A DNA stretch of 64,000 nt from Companilactobacillus bobalius. Its GTDB lineage: Bacteria; Bacillota; Bacilli; Lactobacillales; Lactobacillaceae. A program made the translations under genes and the position numbers. The stretch lies in assembly GCF_009764355.1 (NCBI RefSeq), contig NZ_LNUA01000077.1:1-64000 (forward strand), in the 5' to 3' direction. Below are positions 24,001-31,104 of the stretch, piece by piece. A model generated the notes under the pieces. That model saw nothing but the letters and a program-made list of their open reading frames with translations, did no database searches and was not told the DNA's origin. The first letter of the stretch is position 1, and the number at the start of each line of letters is the position of its first letter.

Positions 24001-24583
24001 ACTTATTTAGAATATCTTCAATCTGACCATGAACCCTTTCAGCCTTCCACCAACCGTTTGATCTTGAATAATGGTAGATTTTTTTTACGTCACGTTTAGC
24101 AAATTTATTAAGGGCATCAAATGTTTTTGTACCTAATGCAATTATAGTAACATCGTCAGGAATACCTAATTCGTCAAGATGATTTTCAAACTTTTCAACA
24201 TCATTTTGAGTTATTTTGACTTTGTCACTTTTACTTTCTATTGTAGAGGAGACATCGGTCATGAATGAACCCCAAATTTCGGTTCCGTAAAGAGCGGCGG
24301 CCAAGCGATAGTCAGCACTCTTTTTAGCACCATGAAAATTTGAAAATGGTTCAACTGGTTGTTCAGAGGCTGCATTACCAGGGTTCATTCCAGCAATAAC
24401 ATATTTTGAAGATTTAAGCTTGGCGTCTAAATCTTTATTTAGTTTTTCAGATGGAGAATGATTAGGTTGATAGTTATCCCCAAAAAGCTTTTGACGCTCA
24501 TCAGGTGTTTTATTTGTAAGATCAGTATCTGGGATATCCCAAATTGCCCAACTATCCATAGAATTAAATTTTGGATTTCTCAT
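23999..24583 (-). CDS. Uracil-DNA-glycosylase-superfamily-like protein
   Basis: 194 aa, cytoplasmic. IAGMNPGNAAS resembles motif 1 (GINPG) of the Mug/TDG branch, with the Asn in the place of Mug Asn18; FSNFHG, WGSFMTDVSS, ALGTKTFDAL and IYHYSRSNGWW match the rest of the UDG fold outline. The last motif differs from HPSPLS/NPSGLS of known enzymes, so base excision is not assured. GGAGATATTAAAT precedes the ATG. It is convergent with the tandem WYL pair, and a copy of the palindrome found upstream of that pair overlaps its probable -35 (ATGACA, 16 bp, TATATT on the minus strand). A DNA-repair role is plausible but inferred. Confidence 0.55.
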   Translation of the reverse strand: MRNPKFNSMDSWAIWDIPDTDLTNKTPDERQKLFGDNYQPNHSPSEKLNKDLDAKLKSSKYVIAGMNPGNAASEQPVEPFSNFHGAKKSADYRLAAALYGTEIWGSFMTDVSSTIESKSDKVKITQNDVEKFENHLDELGIPDDVTIIALGTKTFDALNKFAKRDVKKIYHYSRSNGWWKAERVHGQIEDILNK

Positions 24584-24654
24584 ATTTAATATCTCCTATA
24601 AGTGATTTTTTAAGCTTCAACAATCGTTGATAAATATAGAATAACACCGTCAGT

Positions 24655-24670
24655 TGTCATAATATGTCAC
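24655..24670. promoter_or_regulatory. Palindromic operator, WYL-regulon site B
   Basis: TGTCATAATATGTCAC, preceded by CACCGTCAGT. The 15-bp core is a palindrome with one mismatch. On the minus strand the core supplies an ATGACA -35 spaced 16 bp from TATATT (24638-24633), 70 nt before the UDG-like gene. It lies 120 nt upstream of the divergent amidotransferase, whose own -10 is at 24722. Confidence 0.6.
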
Positions 24671-24721
24671 TACTTATATTTTGAAAATAAAATGTATTTT
24701 TATTAAAAAAATTTATCATGC

Positions 24722-24792
24722 TATAATATTCCCATCTTGGGCAGTTGCAGGCGATACCCAGTTAAACATTGCCGTTGAGTGAAAGGATTTAT
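24722..24792 (+). promoter_or_regulatory. Promoter and structured leader of the amidotransferase gene
   Basis: TATAAT at 24722-24727 is a consensus -10 preceded by an A/T-rich tract. The leader contains a hairpin GGCGAT / ATTGCC (about 24751-24774) and an alternative TGGG/CCCA pairing. It is too short and unlike any riboswitch I know, so I leave it as a possible structured 5' leader. Confidence 0.4.
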
Positions 24793-25461
24793 ATGCGAAT
24801 AAATGTTTTGCAACACACTCCAAATGAAGGTCCAGGGATGATTCAGGATTGGTCACAAGCACATGGACATGAGATGTATATTTATCATCCATATCAGTTT
24901 GGCTATTTACCAACCGCCGATGAAACTGACATGTTGGTTATTTTAGGAGGTCCAATGAGTCCTAATGATGACTTACCTTGGATTAAGCAAGAGCGTGAAT
25001 TGATTGCAAAAATGATTGAACAGGATAAACCAATTTTTGGTGCTTGTTTTGGAGCTCAACAAATTGCCAAACAACTTGGCTACAATATTACCAAAGCACC
25101 AGCTAAGGAAGTTGGTTGGGCACCGGTATATTTACAATCACAAGTAATCCCTGATTTACCTGAACAGATGAACGTTTTACATTGGCATGAAGAAATGTTT
25201 GAAATTCCTGATGAAGCTGAATTATTATTCTCCAGTGATAAGGTTAAGAATCAAGGCTTTGTAATGAACCATCGTATTATTGGTTTACAGTTTCATTTTG
25301 AACCGAAGGCAGATAACGTCCGTGAGATGGTGGTAAATGATTTTCTATATATCGAAGGCTCAGTTTTGAATCAAACGGCTGATGATATTTTGCAAATGAC
25401 CGTTCCAGTTGAGAATCCTGAGATTCTATTCAATTTATTAGACTATATTAGTAAAAAGTAG
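24793..25461 (+). CDS. Class I glutamine amidotransferase-like protein
   Basis: Single-domain GATase, 223 codons. The nucleophile elbow is FGACFGAQQIA with Cys85. GLQFHFEPKAD gives the catalytic His and Glu, and LVILGGPMSPND is the oxyanion strand. Such free-standing GMP-synthase-like GATases act on unknown amide substrates or hydrolyse gamma-glutamyl compounds. The ATG at 24793 follows AAAGGA at proper spacing; a longer frame from 24769 lacks a site. No synthetase partner is adjacent. Its promoter region is shared, back to back, with the UDG-like gene. Confidence 0.87.
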   Translation: MRINVLQHTPNEGPGMIQDWSQAHGHEMYIYHPYQFGYLPTADETDMLVILGGPMSPNDDLPWIKQERELIAKMIEQDKPIFGACFGAQQIAKQLGYNITKAPAKEVGWAPVYLQSQVIPDLPEQMNVLHWHEEMFEIPDEAELLFSSDKVKNQGFVMNHRIIGLQFHFEPKADNVREMVVNDFLYIEGSVLNQTADDILQMTVPVENPEILFNLLDYISKK

Positions 25462-25470
25462 ATTTATGTA

Positions 25471-25500
25471 GGCGAGGATTAAATTCTTCGCCTTTTTTTT
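25471..25500 (+). terminator. Intrinsic terminator
   Basis: GGCGAGGATT and AATTCTTCGCC form an imperfect stem followed by eight T. Confidence 0.75.
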
Positions 25501-25522
25501 ACAAAAAAGTTGAAATTAATCC

Positions 25523-25553
25523 TTGTCCTGAAGTCAGCTCCAGGATATAAGAT
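25523..25553 (+). promoter_or_regulatory. MerR-type promoter of the SRPBCC-SDR-MerR operon
   Basis: TTGTCC (25523-25528) and TATAAGAT (25546-25553; TAAGAT gives a 19-bp spacer) flank the dyad TCCTG (25526-25530) / CAGGA (25541-25545). This is the layout of a MerR-activated promoter. The MerR gene at 26957, last in the same operon, is the likely regulator. Confidence 0.7.
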
Positions 25554-25585
25554 GATTTTATTCTTTAAAAAAGAGGACATAAAAC

Positions 25586-26104
25586 ATGAAAACAATTAAT
25601 TGGTCTACAGACTATTTACCAGGAAAAACAGATAATTCTGTTTCTAATGAAGTTATCACTGACAAAGCTAACATTGAAGATATTTGGAATAATTTGGTCG
25701 ACACTTCTAAATGGGAAAAATATTATGATAATGCAACGAATATCGAGTTGAGTATTAAGGATGATACTAAATTACATTTTGCAGAGACATTTCATTTTAA
25801 TACATTTGGATTCCCTATAGATGCACAGGTTATGGAATTAGTAGAACCTAGTGACGGAAGAATTGCACGTTTAGCTTGGCATGGATGGCAAAACGGTGAT
25901 GAGAAAACACAATTTGACGTTTATCATGCTTTTCTAATTGAGAAGTTGAGTGATGGACGGATTCGCTTGCTGACACAAGAATCACAAATTGGTAAACCCG
26001 CTGCAGAATTATCACAACAAGATCCAAATCCAATGCTCAATGGTCATCAAAAGTGGTTGGATGGTTTAGTCAAGTTTACTAAGAATGGTGGCAAGGAGGA
26101 ATAG
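25586..26104 (+). CDS. SRPBCC-like protein
   Basis: 172 aa soluble protein. The pattern of an N-terminal strand, ANIEDIWNNLVDTSKWEKYYDNATNIEL, then alternating strands and a C-terminal helix (HQKWLDGLVKFTK) fits a START/Bet v1-like (SRPBCC, polyketide-cyclase-like) fold, which makes a deep hydrophobic ligand cavity. W-rich segment LAWHGWQ. GAGGACAT upstream. First gene of an operon with an SDR reductase and a MerR regulator, so it may bind or modify the same small molecule that the regulator senses. Function inferred from fold and context only. Confidence 0.6.
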   Translation: MKTINWSTDYLPGKTDNSVSNEVITDKANIEDIWNNLVDTSKWEKYYDNATNIELSIKDDTKLHFAETFHFNTFGFPIDAQVMELVEPSDGRIARLAWHGWQNGDEKTQFDVYHAFLIEKLSDGRIRLLTQESQIGKPAAELSQQDPNPMLNGHQKWLDGLVKFTKNGGKEE

Positions 26105-26109
26105 AAATA

Positions 26110-26967
26110 ATGGCAAAGACATGGTTAATAACAGGTACTTCTAGTGGATTTGGCAAAGAACTAGCACAAATTGTTGCTAGTAAACAAGATACTAATTTGG
26201 TGGCCGCTGCACGAAAAATGGAAGATCTGAACTATTTGGATCAATTTGACAGTAATAAGATTAAAAAGGTAATTATCGATGTAACAAATCAATCTGAAAT
26301 TAAGGATGCTGTTTCAAAGGCAAAAGAAAAATTTGGTACAATTGACGTTTTAGTGAATAATGCAGGATTAGGATATTTTTCGACGATAGAAGAAAGTGAT
26401 ATGGATCAAGTTCGGTATATGTTTGAAGTCAATGTTTTTGGTTTAGCTAATATGACCAATGCTGTATTACCAATTATGCGTACACAAAAGTCGGGTGTTA
26501 TTGTAAATCTTTCTTCAGCCTTAGCCCTAACAACGTTGCCTACAATGGGATTCTATAGTGCTACAAAGTATGCTGTTGAAGGATACGCCGATACTTTAAG
26601 GCAAGAAGTGGCTGATTTAGGCATTCATGTTATGAATGTAGAACCTAGTGGTGCTAGGACAAATTGGTCCGGACGTTCTTCAAATAAAGTTGTTCCTAAT
26701 ATTTCTGATTATCAGGAATTTGGAAATTCAATAGTACATGTATCTGATTCGGTTACTGGTGCTCCCGGAAATCCTCAAAAGATAGCTGAAGTGATTTATA
26801 ATCAAATAGAAGATAATGAAGTAATTCCTGAACATTTACCTTTGGGACAATTTGCTTATGAAGGAGGACTCGGTAATTTGGAGAATTTAATTTCTGAAAT
26901 AAAGAGTCGTCAGGAGATTTCATTATCTACGGACGACTCATTGCTAGGAGAGAAATATGAGCTATAG
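26110..26967 (+). CDS. Short-chain dehydrogenase/reductase
   Basis: NAD(P)-dependent oxidoreductase, 285 aa, of the classical SDR type. Cofactor motif ITGTSSGFGKEL, NNAG (VLVNNAGLGYF), catalytic Ser in VNLSSALAL, and YSATKYAVEG giving the Tyr-x-x-x-Lys pair. The loop VEPSGARTNW is typical of retinol-dehydrogenase-like bacterial SDRs. GGAGGAATAG gives a good RBS, 5 nt after the SRPBCC gene. The stop overlaps the MerR gene by 11 nt, indicating translational coupling. Substrate unknown. Confidence 0.92.
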   Translation: MAKTWLITGTSSGFGKELAQIVASKQDTNLVAAARKMEDLNYLDQFDSNKIKKVIIDVTNQSEIKDAVSKAKEKFGTIDVLVNNAGLGYFSTIEESDMDQVRYMFEVNVFGLANMTNAVLPIMRTQKSGVIVNLSSALALTTLPTMGFYSATKYAVEGYADTLRQEVADLGIHVMNVEPSGARTNWSGRSSNKVVPNISDYQEFGNSIVHVSDSVTGAPGNPQKIAEVIYNQIEDNEVIPEHLPLGQFAYEGGLGNLENLISEIKSRQEISLSTDDSLLGEKYEL

Positions 26968-27466
26968 TATAGGACAAGTGTCGAAGAAATTAGGTGTCAC
27001 GATTGATACAATTCGTTATTATGATAAATCAGGATTATTGCCGTTTGTTAAACGTAATGATATTGGACGACGTGAATTTACAGACAACGATATTCATTTA
27101 ATGAGAACGATTATTTGTTTAAAAAATGCTGGTGTTTCAGTAGTTGATATTTCTAAATTCATTGAATATCGTCTTCAAGGTGATAGTACATTAGAAAAAA
27201 GATATCAATTGTTAGAAGATCACCGAAAAGATTTACAACAGCAGATTACTGATTTAGAAGATACTATGAGTTATTTAAAATTCAAAGAATGGTATTATCA
27301 AACCGCTGTTGAGGCAGGAACAGAAACGATTCATTTTGTCCCAGGAACAAATGAAGTTATCTCAGACCTAGACAAAGAATATAGTCAACATTTGAAAAGT
27401 GAGGGAAATTTAAAAGAGTTACAAAATTTTGCAAATGTTAAAGATTATCGTAATCGCAATAATTAA
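26957..27466 (+). CDS. MerR-family transcriptional regulator
   Basis: 169 aa. MerR HTH-wing at the N-terminus (SIGQVSKKLGVTIDTIRYYDKSGLLPFVKR; GRREFTDNDIHLMRTIICLKNAGVS), then a coiled-coil (about 80-115) and a short C-terminal tail without a recognisable ligand domain. Like AdhR/NmlR-type proteins it lies with the reductases it probably controls. Its ATG is inside the SDR gene (11-nt overlap) with AGGAGA as RBS. It probably acts at the stretched promoter 25523-25553 ahead of its own operon. Confidence 0.88.
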   Translation: MSYSIGQVSKKLGVTIDTIRYYDKSGLLPFVKRNDIGRREFTDNDIHLMRTIICLKNAGVSVVDISKFIEYRLQGDSTLEKRYQLLEDHRKDLQQQITDLEDTMSYLKFKEWYYQTAVEAGTETIHFVPGTNEVISDLDKEYSQHLKSEGNLKELQNFANVKDYRNRNN

Positions 27467-27523
27467 AATAAAAATAAATAATCCACTGGTTTTGTTTGTC
27501 TTTATTTGTTGGAGGATGGGATT

Positions 27524-28123
27524 TTGAAAAAAGTTATCCTGTATGTTCATGGAAAAGGTGGCAGTGCCGCAGAAGCTGAACGGTTTAAAAAAGTTTGTCC
27601 TGAGTATGATATTGTTGGGATTGATTACAAAGAATACTTGCCTTGGATTGTAGAAAAACAAATTAAGGATGTATATGATCAAGTAAGTCCACAATATGAT
27701 CAGATATTGATATTAGCTAACAGCATTGGAGCGTATTTCTCAATGTTGACGAAGGATATAACGATAACTAAAGCTTTATTCATCTCTCCATTATTGAATA
27801 TGGAACAATATTTATTAACTTCAATGAAGAAGAATAATATTACTGAAGCTGAATTACGTGATAAAGGTGAAATAGTGATTGGTCAAGAGAAATTCTCTTG
27901 GCAGGCATTACAGTATGTTCGAGATAATCCGCTTGATTGGCAAGTTCCAACTGAAATTCCATATGGTGAACATGATGATCACACTTCAAAATCAGTGTTA
28001 AAAGGCTTTGTGCAAAATCATAACGTTAATGTAACGGTGATGAAAGACGGCCAACATCGTTTCCATACCAGACCTCAGTTGGCTTTTCTCGATAATTGGC
28101 TTCAAGAAAAATTAAACAAATAA
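27524..28123 (+). CDS. Alpha/beta hydrolase
   Basis: About 199 aa, cytoplasmic. ILYVHGKGGSAAEAERF is the oxyanion-hole strand (HGKGG). LANSIGAYFSML holds the nucleophile Ser in a NxSxG variant of the elbow, PYGEHDDHTS offers the acid and DGQHRFHT the catalytic His. The TTG at 27524 is preferred because GGAGG lies 8-9 nt upstream; frames starting earlier would place the RBS inside the gene. Substrate unknown. It follows the MerR gene by about 57 nt and ends at a terminator shared with the convergent beta-helix gene. Confidence 0.75.
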   Translation: MKKVILYVHGKGGSAAEAERFKKVCPEYDIVGIDYKEYLPWIVEKQIKDVYDQVSPQYDQILILANSIGAYFSMLTKDITITKALFISPLLNMEQYLLTSMKKNNITEAELRDKGEIVIGQEKFSWQALQYVRDNPLDWQVPTEIPYGEHDDHTSKSVLKGFVQNHNVNVTVMKDGQHRFHTRPQLAFLDNWLQEKLNK

Positions 28124-28155
28124 AAAAAGTCGAATCATTACGATTCGGCTTTTTG
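28122..28155. terminator. Bidirectional terminator
   Basis: AAAGTCGAATC / GATTCGGCTTT with a 5-nt loop, A-run on the left and T-run on the right, between convergent genes. Confidence 0.85.
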
Positions 28156-28160
28156 CATGT

Positions 28161-28966
28161 TTAAAGTCCTGATGTGTAAGGTCTAATACTATCAGCGAGA
28201 ACTTCGGAATTATCATCGAAATGCCAGGTGATATTTTGAAGGTCAGGTTTAAATTCATTAACGTTAAGATTAGATTCAGCGAGGGCAATTGTTGGCGAGG
28301 AGCTAGTGGTTTGTAAATTTTGACCAGCAACATTTGAATTATTCAAGGCGTAAAGTTCACAGAAGGATTGATTGTCATTGGAATTAATCATGAGGTCAGA
28401 AAATTCAAGCAGACTATTATCATCTAAATAGATTGTGCTATCAATGATGGAATTTTTGACAGAAGAATCAGTTAGTTTAGTGACTAAGCCAGCAATATGT
28501 GTATTTTCAAGGTAAAGTTGGCTGTCTTCCAAATCCAGACTGGCAGCGTTCAAATTATTGATAGTTATTGTTGAATTAACTAGTGAAATTTGCGCGTTTT
28601 TACCATAAAGACAATCCCATTTGTCTTGAGAAGTGTGGGAGATGTGAATGTTGCGTCCGAATAATTGCGTGTTATTGTACATTGCAATCGTGTTAAATTG
28701 ATTTTCACCATAGGCAAGGGAAAGATTTTGAGCAATAAAAATTGCACCTTCATCTAAAAGAAAAGCACAGTTTAATCGAACAGCATCGGGATTGTGCGTT
28801 TGACCAACTATAGTCAGGTTATGTTTGATAGTGAAGATGTAAGGTTGTGATTGTGAAAAGTAAACTCCAGGCAATAATTTAATTGTGTCACCTGATTTGG
28901 AATTTTCGATAGCTTTATATAATTCAGTTTCATTATTATTTTTTTACCAATTGTAATAGTTGTCAT
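28161..28966 (-). pseudogene. Beta-helix (pectate-lyase-like) protein gene with a one-base frameshift in an A7 tract
   Basis: From 28874 to 28161 the frame encodes repeated short strands such as NSTITINNLNAASLDLEDSQ (motif rows of N/S-x-hydrophobic), the pattern of a right-handed parallel beta-helix. The true start is upstream: GGAGG followed by ATG at 28966 reads MTTITIGKK. After a run of seven A (minus strand; T7 at 28939-28945) the continuation NNNETELYKAIENSKSGDT, then IKLLPGVYFSQSQ, lies one frame off. Eight A would restore one protein of about 268 aa. This may be a mutation, a sequencing error or slippage-dependent expression. SGDTIKLLPGVY is typical of the first coil of such proteins. 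The operator-like palindrome at 29008 is upstream. Confidence 0.65.
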
Positions 28967-29007
28967 ATGACGACCTCCAATTAATTTATACTTCTATTCT
29001 AATCAGG

Positions 29008-29022
29008 GGAATGTCATATTAT
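29008..29022. promoter_or_regulatory. Palindromic operator, WYL-regulon site C
   Basis: TGTCATATTATGGCA followed by TTTTACGGTGG. Read on the minus strand it is CACCGT-AAAA-TGCCATAATATGACA, which aligns base for base with site B read on the plus strand (CACCGT-CAGT-TGTCATAATATGTCA). It lies about 45 nt upstream of the beta-helix gene start. Confidence 0.6.
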
Positions 29023-29040
29023 GGCATTTTACGGTGGCGT

Positions 29041-29085
29041 AAAAAAAATGACCCGAATTTATTATGAGTTCAGGTCATTTTTTTA
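29041..29085 (-). terminator. Intrinsic terminator
   Basis: AAAATGACC...GGTCATTTT stem with inner GAA/TTC pairing; on the minus strand it ends the 29090 gene and has a T-run. Confidence 0.75.
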
Positions 29086-29089
29086 ATAA

Positions 29090-29329
29090 TTAAATTTTTT
29101 TCTTCAAATGATAAGGAACTACACTCTTATCAGAATCTTTAACGTCTGATTTTTCGTCTTTTGCAAAGTATACGACAAAAGATTTTTTATCGCTGACATC
29201 CTCAGCAACGATAAGGGATGATTCATAAGGATCTTTAGCTTTGTAAATTTGTGCTCCGCGGACAGCCTCACCAAAGTCTTTAGAGTTAGCAATGGCATCG
29301 CCGGGGTTAAAAAATACCATCTCATCCAT
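29090..29329 (-). CDS. Small hypothetical protein
   Basis: 79 aa, soluble and charged: starts MDEMVFFNPGDAIAN and ends SVVPYHLKKKI. I do not recognise a family. The ATG at 29329 follows AAAGGA by about ten bases; a GTG three codons upstream lies too close to that site. It has its own terminator and diverges from the DUF1694 gene at 29447. Composition and codon use look ordinary, so I take it as a real gene. Confidence 0.6.
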   Translation of the reverse strand: MDEMVFFNPGDAIANSKDFGEAVRGAQIYKAKDPYESSLIVAEDVSDKKSFVVYFAKDEKSDVKDSDKSVVPYHLKKKI

Positions 29330-29446
29330 AAGTAACACATCCTTTCTTTACCCACATTATACAATTTTACTTGCAGGGTAAGGAACAATTATCATTCTTT
29401 TATATTATTACTTTCTCAGCTATACTATGACATATGGAGGGTTAAT

Positions 29447-29827
29447 ATGACTAACGTTGAAGATTATATAAAGAAGAATATTTTTGGCAAGCCACAGTTA
29501 AAGCCTGATGAGAAAAATAAATTTTTGGGAAACTTTGCTGAGAGGGTAGCGATTGCTTTAACCGTTTCACAAGTAAAAAATCCGGACAATGTAAATATTG
29601 TTGAAAACGTAATGAAAAAGTACCCGGAGTATCATTTGTATTTAAATGGAAAAATAGATTCATATTTACTGGATAATTATCTACAATTGAGTGTAAAATT
29701 AAAGTATAAGTTTACAATAGTTTCACAATCGGGAGTTAGAACTAAAAACAAATCATTGTCGGAAAACGACATGGGCTTGGTGATTGCCGATGAGAGTAAA
29801 CCTGTTGGTAGACCAGTACTTATATAA
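29447..29827 (+). CDS. DUF1694 (YueI-like) protein
   Basis: 126 aa cytoplasmic protein. IFGKPQLKPDEKNKFLGNFAERVAIALT is the signature start of the DUF1694/YueI family (motif LKPDEK...LGNFxERV). GLVIADE near the end also fits. Family members are widespread in Firmicutes without a proven function; structurally they resemble a nucleotide-binding/ribosomal L7Ae-like alpha-beta fold. GGAGGG precedes the ATG. prs follows after 17 nt and may be co-transcribed. Confidence 0.85.
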   Translation: MTNVEDYIKKNIFGKPQLKPDEKNKFLGNFAERVAIALTVSQVKNPDNVNIVENVMKKYPEYHLYLNGKIDSYLLDNYLQLSVKLKYKFTIVSQSGVRTKNKSLSENDMGLVIADESKPVGRPVLI

Positions 29828-29844
29828 TTTTTTGGAGGACAAAT

Positions 29845-30825
29845 ATGTCTAATAGTACATTAGATAACGTTGCTTTACTTTCTTTAAATGGTAATAAGCC
29901 ATTAGCTAAGAGAATTTCTGACTACATGGGTATTCCATTATTGGATGCAAGTGTTTCACATTTTAGTGATGGTGAAATTAACATTCAAATTAATGAAAGT
30001 ATTCGTGGAAAAGATGTTTACATCATTCATTCAGTTTCAGATCCTGTAAATGATAATTTCATGGAATTAATGATTGCTGTAGATGCTCTTAGACGTGCAA
30101 GTGCACAAAACATTAATTGTGTATTGCCTTACTTTGCATATACTCGTTCAGATAGAAAATCTCGTTCAAGAGAACCTATCTCTGCAAAGTTGTTTGCAAA
30201 CATGTTGGAATTAGGTAAGGTTGATCGTGTGATCGCCCTTGATATGCATGCTGACCAAATTCAAGGATTCTTTGATATTCCTGTTGATCACTTACGTGCT
30301 ATGCCTATTTTCGCTAGTTATTTTGAAAAGAAGATCAAGAATCCTGATGATTTTGTCTTCGTTGCTCCAGATCATAACTCAACTAAACGTGCTCGTGCCT
30401 TAGCTGAAGTCTTCGGTTCACAAATTGCTATCGTTGATCAAAGATCAACTGAAGATAGTAATGTCGTTCCTGACATTATTGGTGATGTTGACGGTAAACA
30501 ATGTGTTATTGTTGATGATTTGATCGATACTGGTACAAGAATGATCAATAGTGCCGAAGCTGTTAAAGTTGCTGGTGCCAAAACAATTTCAGCTGTTGCT
30601 ACACATCCAATCTTTTCAAAAGATGCTGCTAAGAGACTTGAAGCCTCAGATCTTATGCAAGTTCTAGTTTCAGATTCAATTGTGGTACCCGATGAATGCA
30701 AGTTTGATAAATTAAGAATTCTTTCTGTAACAGACCTTGTCGGTGATGCTATTAAAATGACAGAATTGAATGAATCAATTGATTCATTATTTACCGTTCG
30801 TGATAGCTATACAGAAATTAAATAA
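29845..30825 (+). CDS. prs: Ribose-phosphate pyrophosphokinase
   Basis: Makes PRPP from ribose-5-phosphate and ATP for nucleotide, His and Trp synthesis. Family motifs: HFSDGEINIQINESIRGKDVYIIHS, YFAYTRSDRKSRSREPISAK (the ATP flexible loop), LDMHADQIQGFFDIPVDHL and the PRPP-binding loop VIVDDLIDTGTR. 326 aa, standard length for class I Prs. GGAGGACAA precedes the ATG. Lactobacilli often carry two prs paralogues. This one has SREPISAKL where many have GREPITAKL, still within the family. It ends at a strong terminator. Confidence 0.96.
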   Translation: MSNSTLDNVALLSLNGNKPLAKRISDYMGIPLLDASVSHFSDGEINIQINESIRGKDVYIIHSVSDPVNDNFMELMIAVDALRRASAQNINCVLPYFAYTRSDRKSRSREPISAKLFANMLELGKVDRVIALDMHADQIQGFFDIPVDHLRAMPIFASYFEKKIKNPDDFVFVAPDHNSTKRARALAEVFGSQIAIVDQRSTEDSNVVPDIIGDVDGKQCVIVDDLIDTGTRMINSAEAVKVAGAKTISAVATHPIFSKDAAKRLEASDLMQVLVSDSIVVPDECKFDKLRILSVTDLVGDAIKMTELNESIDSLFTVRDSYTEIK

Positions 30826-30842
30826 GTTAATACGAAATCAAA

Positions 30843-30884
30843 AACAGACTTAATCGTGATGAACGATTAGGTCTGCTTTTTTTT
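30843..30884 (+). terminator. Intrinsic terminator of prs
   Basis: CAGACTTAATCG pairs with CGATTAGGTCTG, then a run of eight T. Confidence 0.88.
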
Positions 30885-30971
30885 GAATAGAATTGCTATT
30901 AAATAAATAAAAAATTATGATTTAAATATTAAATAAATATAATCGACATAAAAGAATAAATAAAGGTGAAA

Positions 30972-31031
30972 AAACTTGTCTAGTTTTAGTTTGGTAATTC
31001 TTCCGGTGTTTGTAATCAACTTGTCTAGGTT
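30972..31031. promoter_or_regulatory. Two TreR-type operators 45 bp apart
   Basis: AAACTTGTCTAGTTT (30972-30986) and CAACTTGTCTAGGTT (31017-31031) share the core ACTTGTCTAG and are dyads (AAACT/AGTTT; AACT/AGGTT). Two sites four turns apart ahead of a GntR repressor gene suggest looping autoregulation of the trehalose operon. Confidence 0.65.
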
Positions 31032-31058
31032 TTTCCGATAATGCCTTTAAAACGTTGA

Positions 31059-31072
31059 TGTAAGCGCTTTTT
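31059..31072 (+). promoter_or_regulatory. Candidate cre site for the trehalose operon
   Basis: TGTAAGCGCTTTTT fits the CcpA consensus TGWNANCGNTNWCA except the last two bases. It lies within the promoter region (TTGATG at 31055, TGCTAA at 31078, 17-bp spacer). Confidence 0.5.
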
Positions 31073-31104
31073 ATTTATGCTAATCTTAGGTCGTTGGAGG
31101 TCAT

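Noticed and set aside
28962..28973. TGTCATATGACG at the beta-helix start codon as a fourth WYL-regulon site
   Set aside because: It lacks the central base of the 15-bp palindrome and the CACCGT/ACGGTG flank, and it overlaps the start codon, so I treat it as chance.
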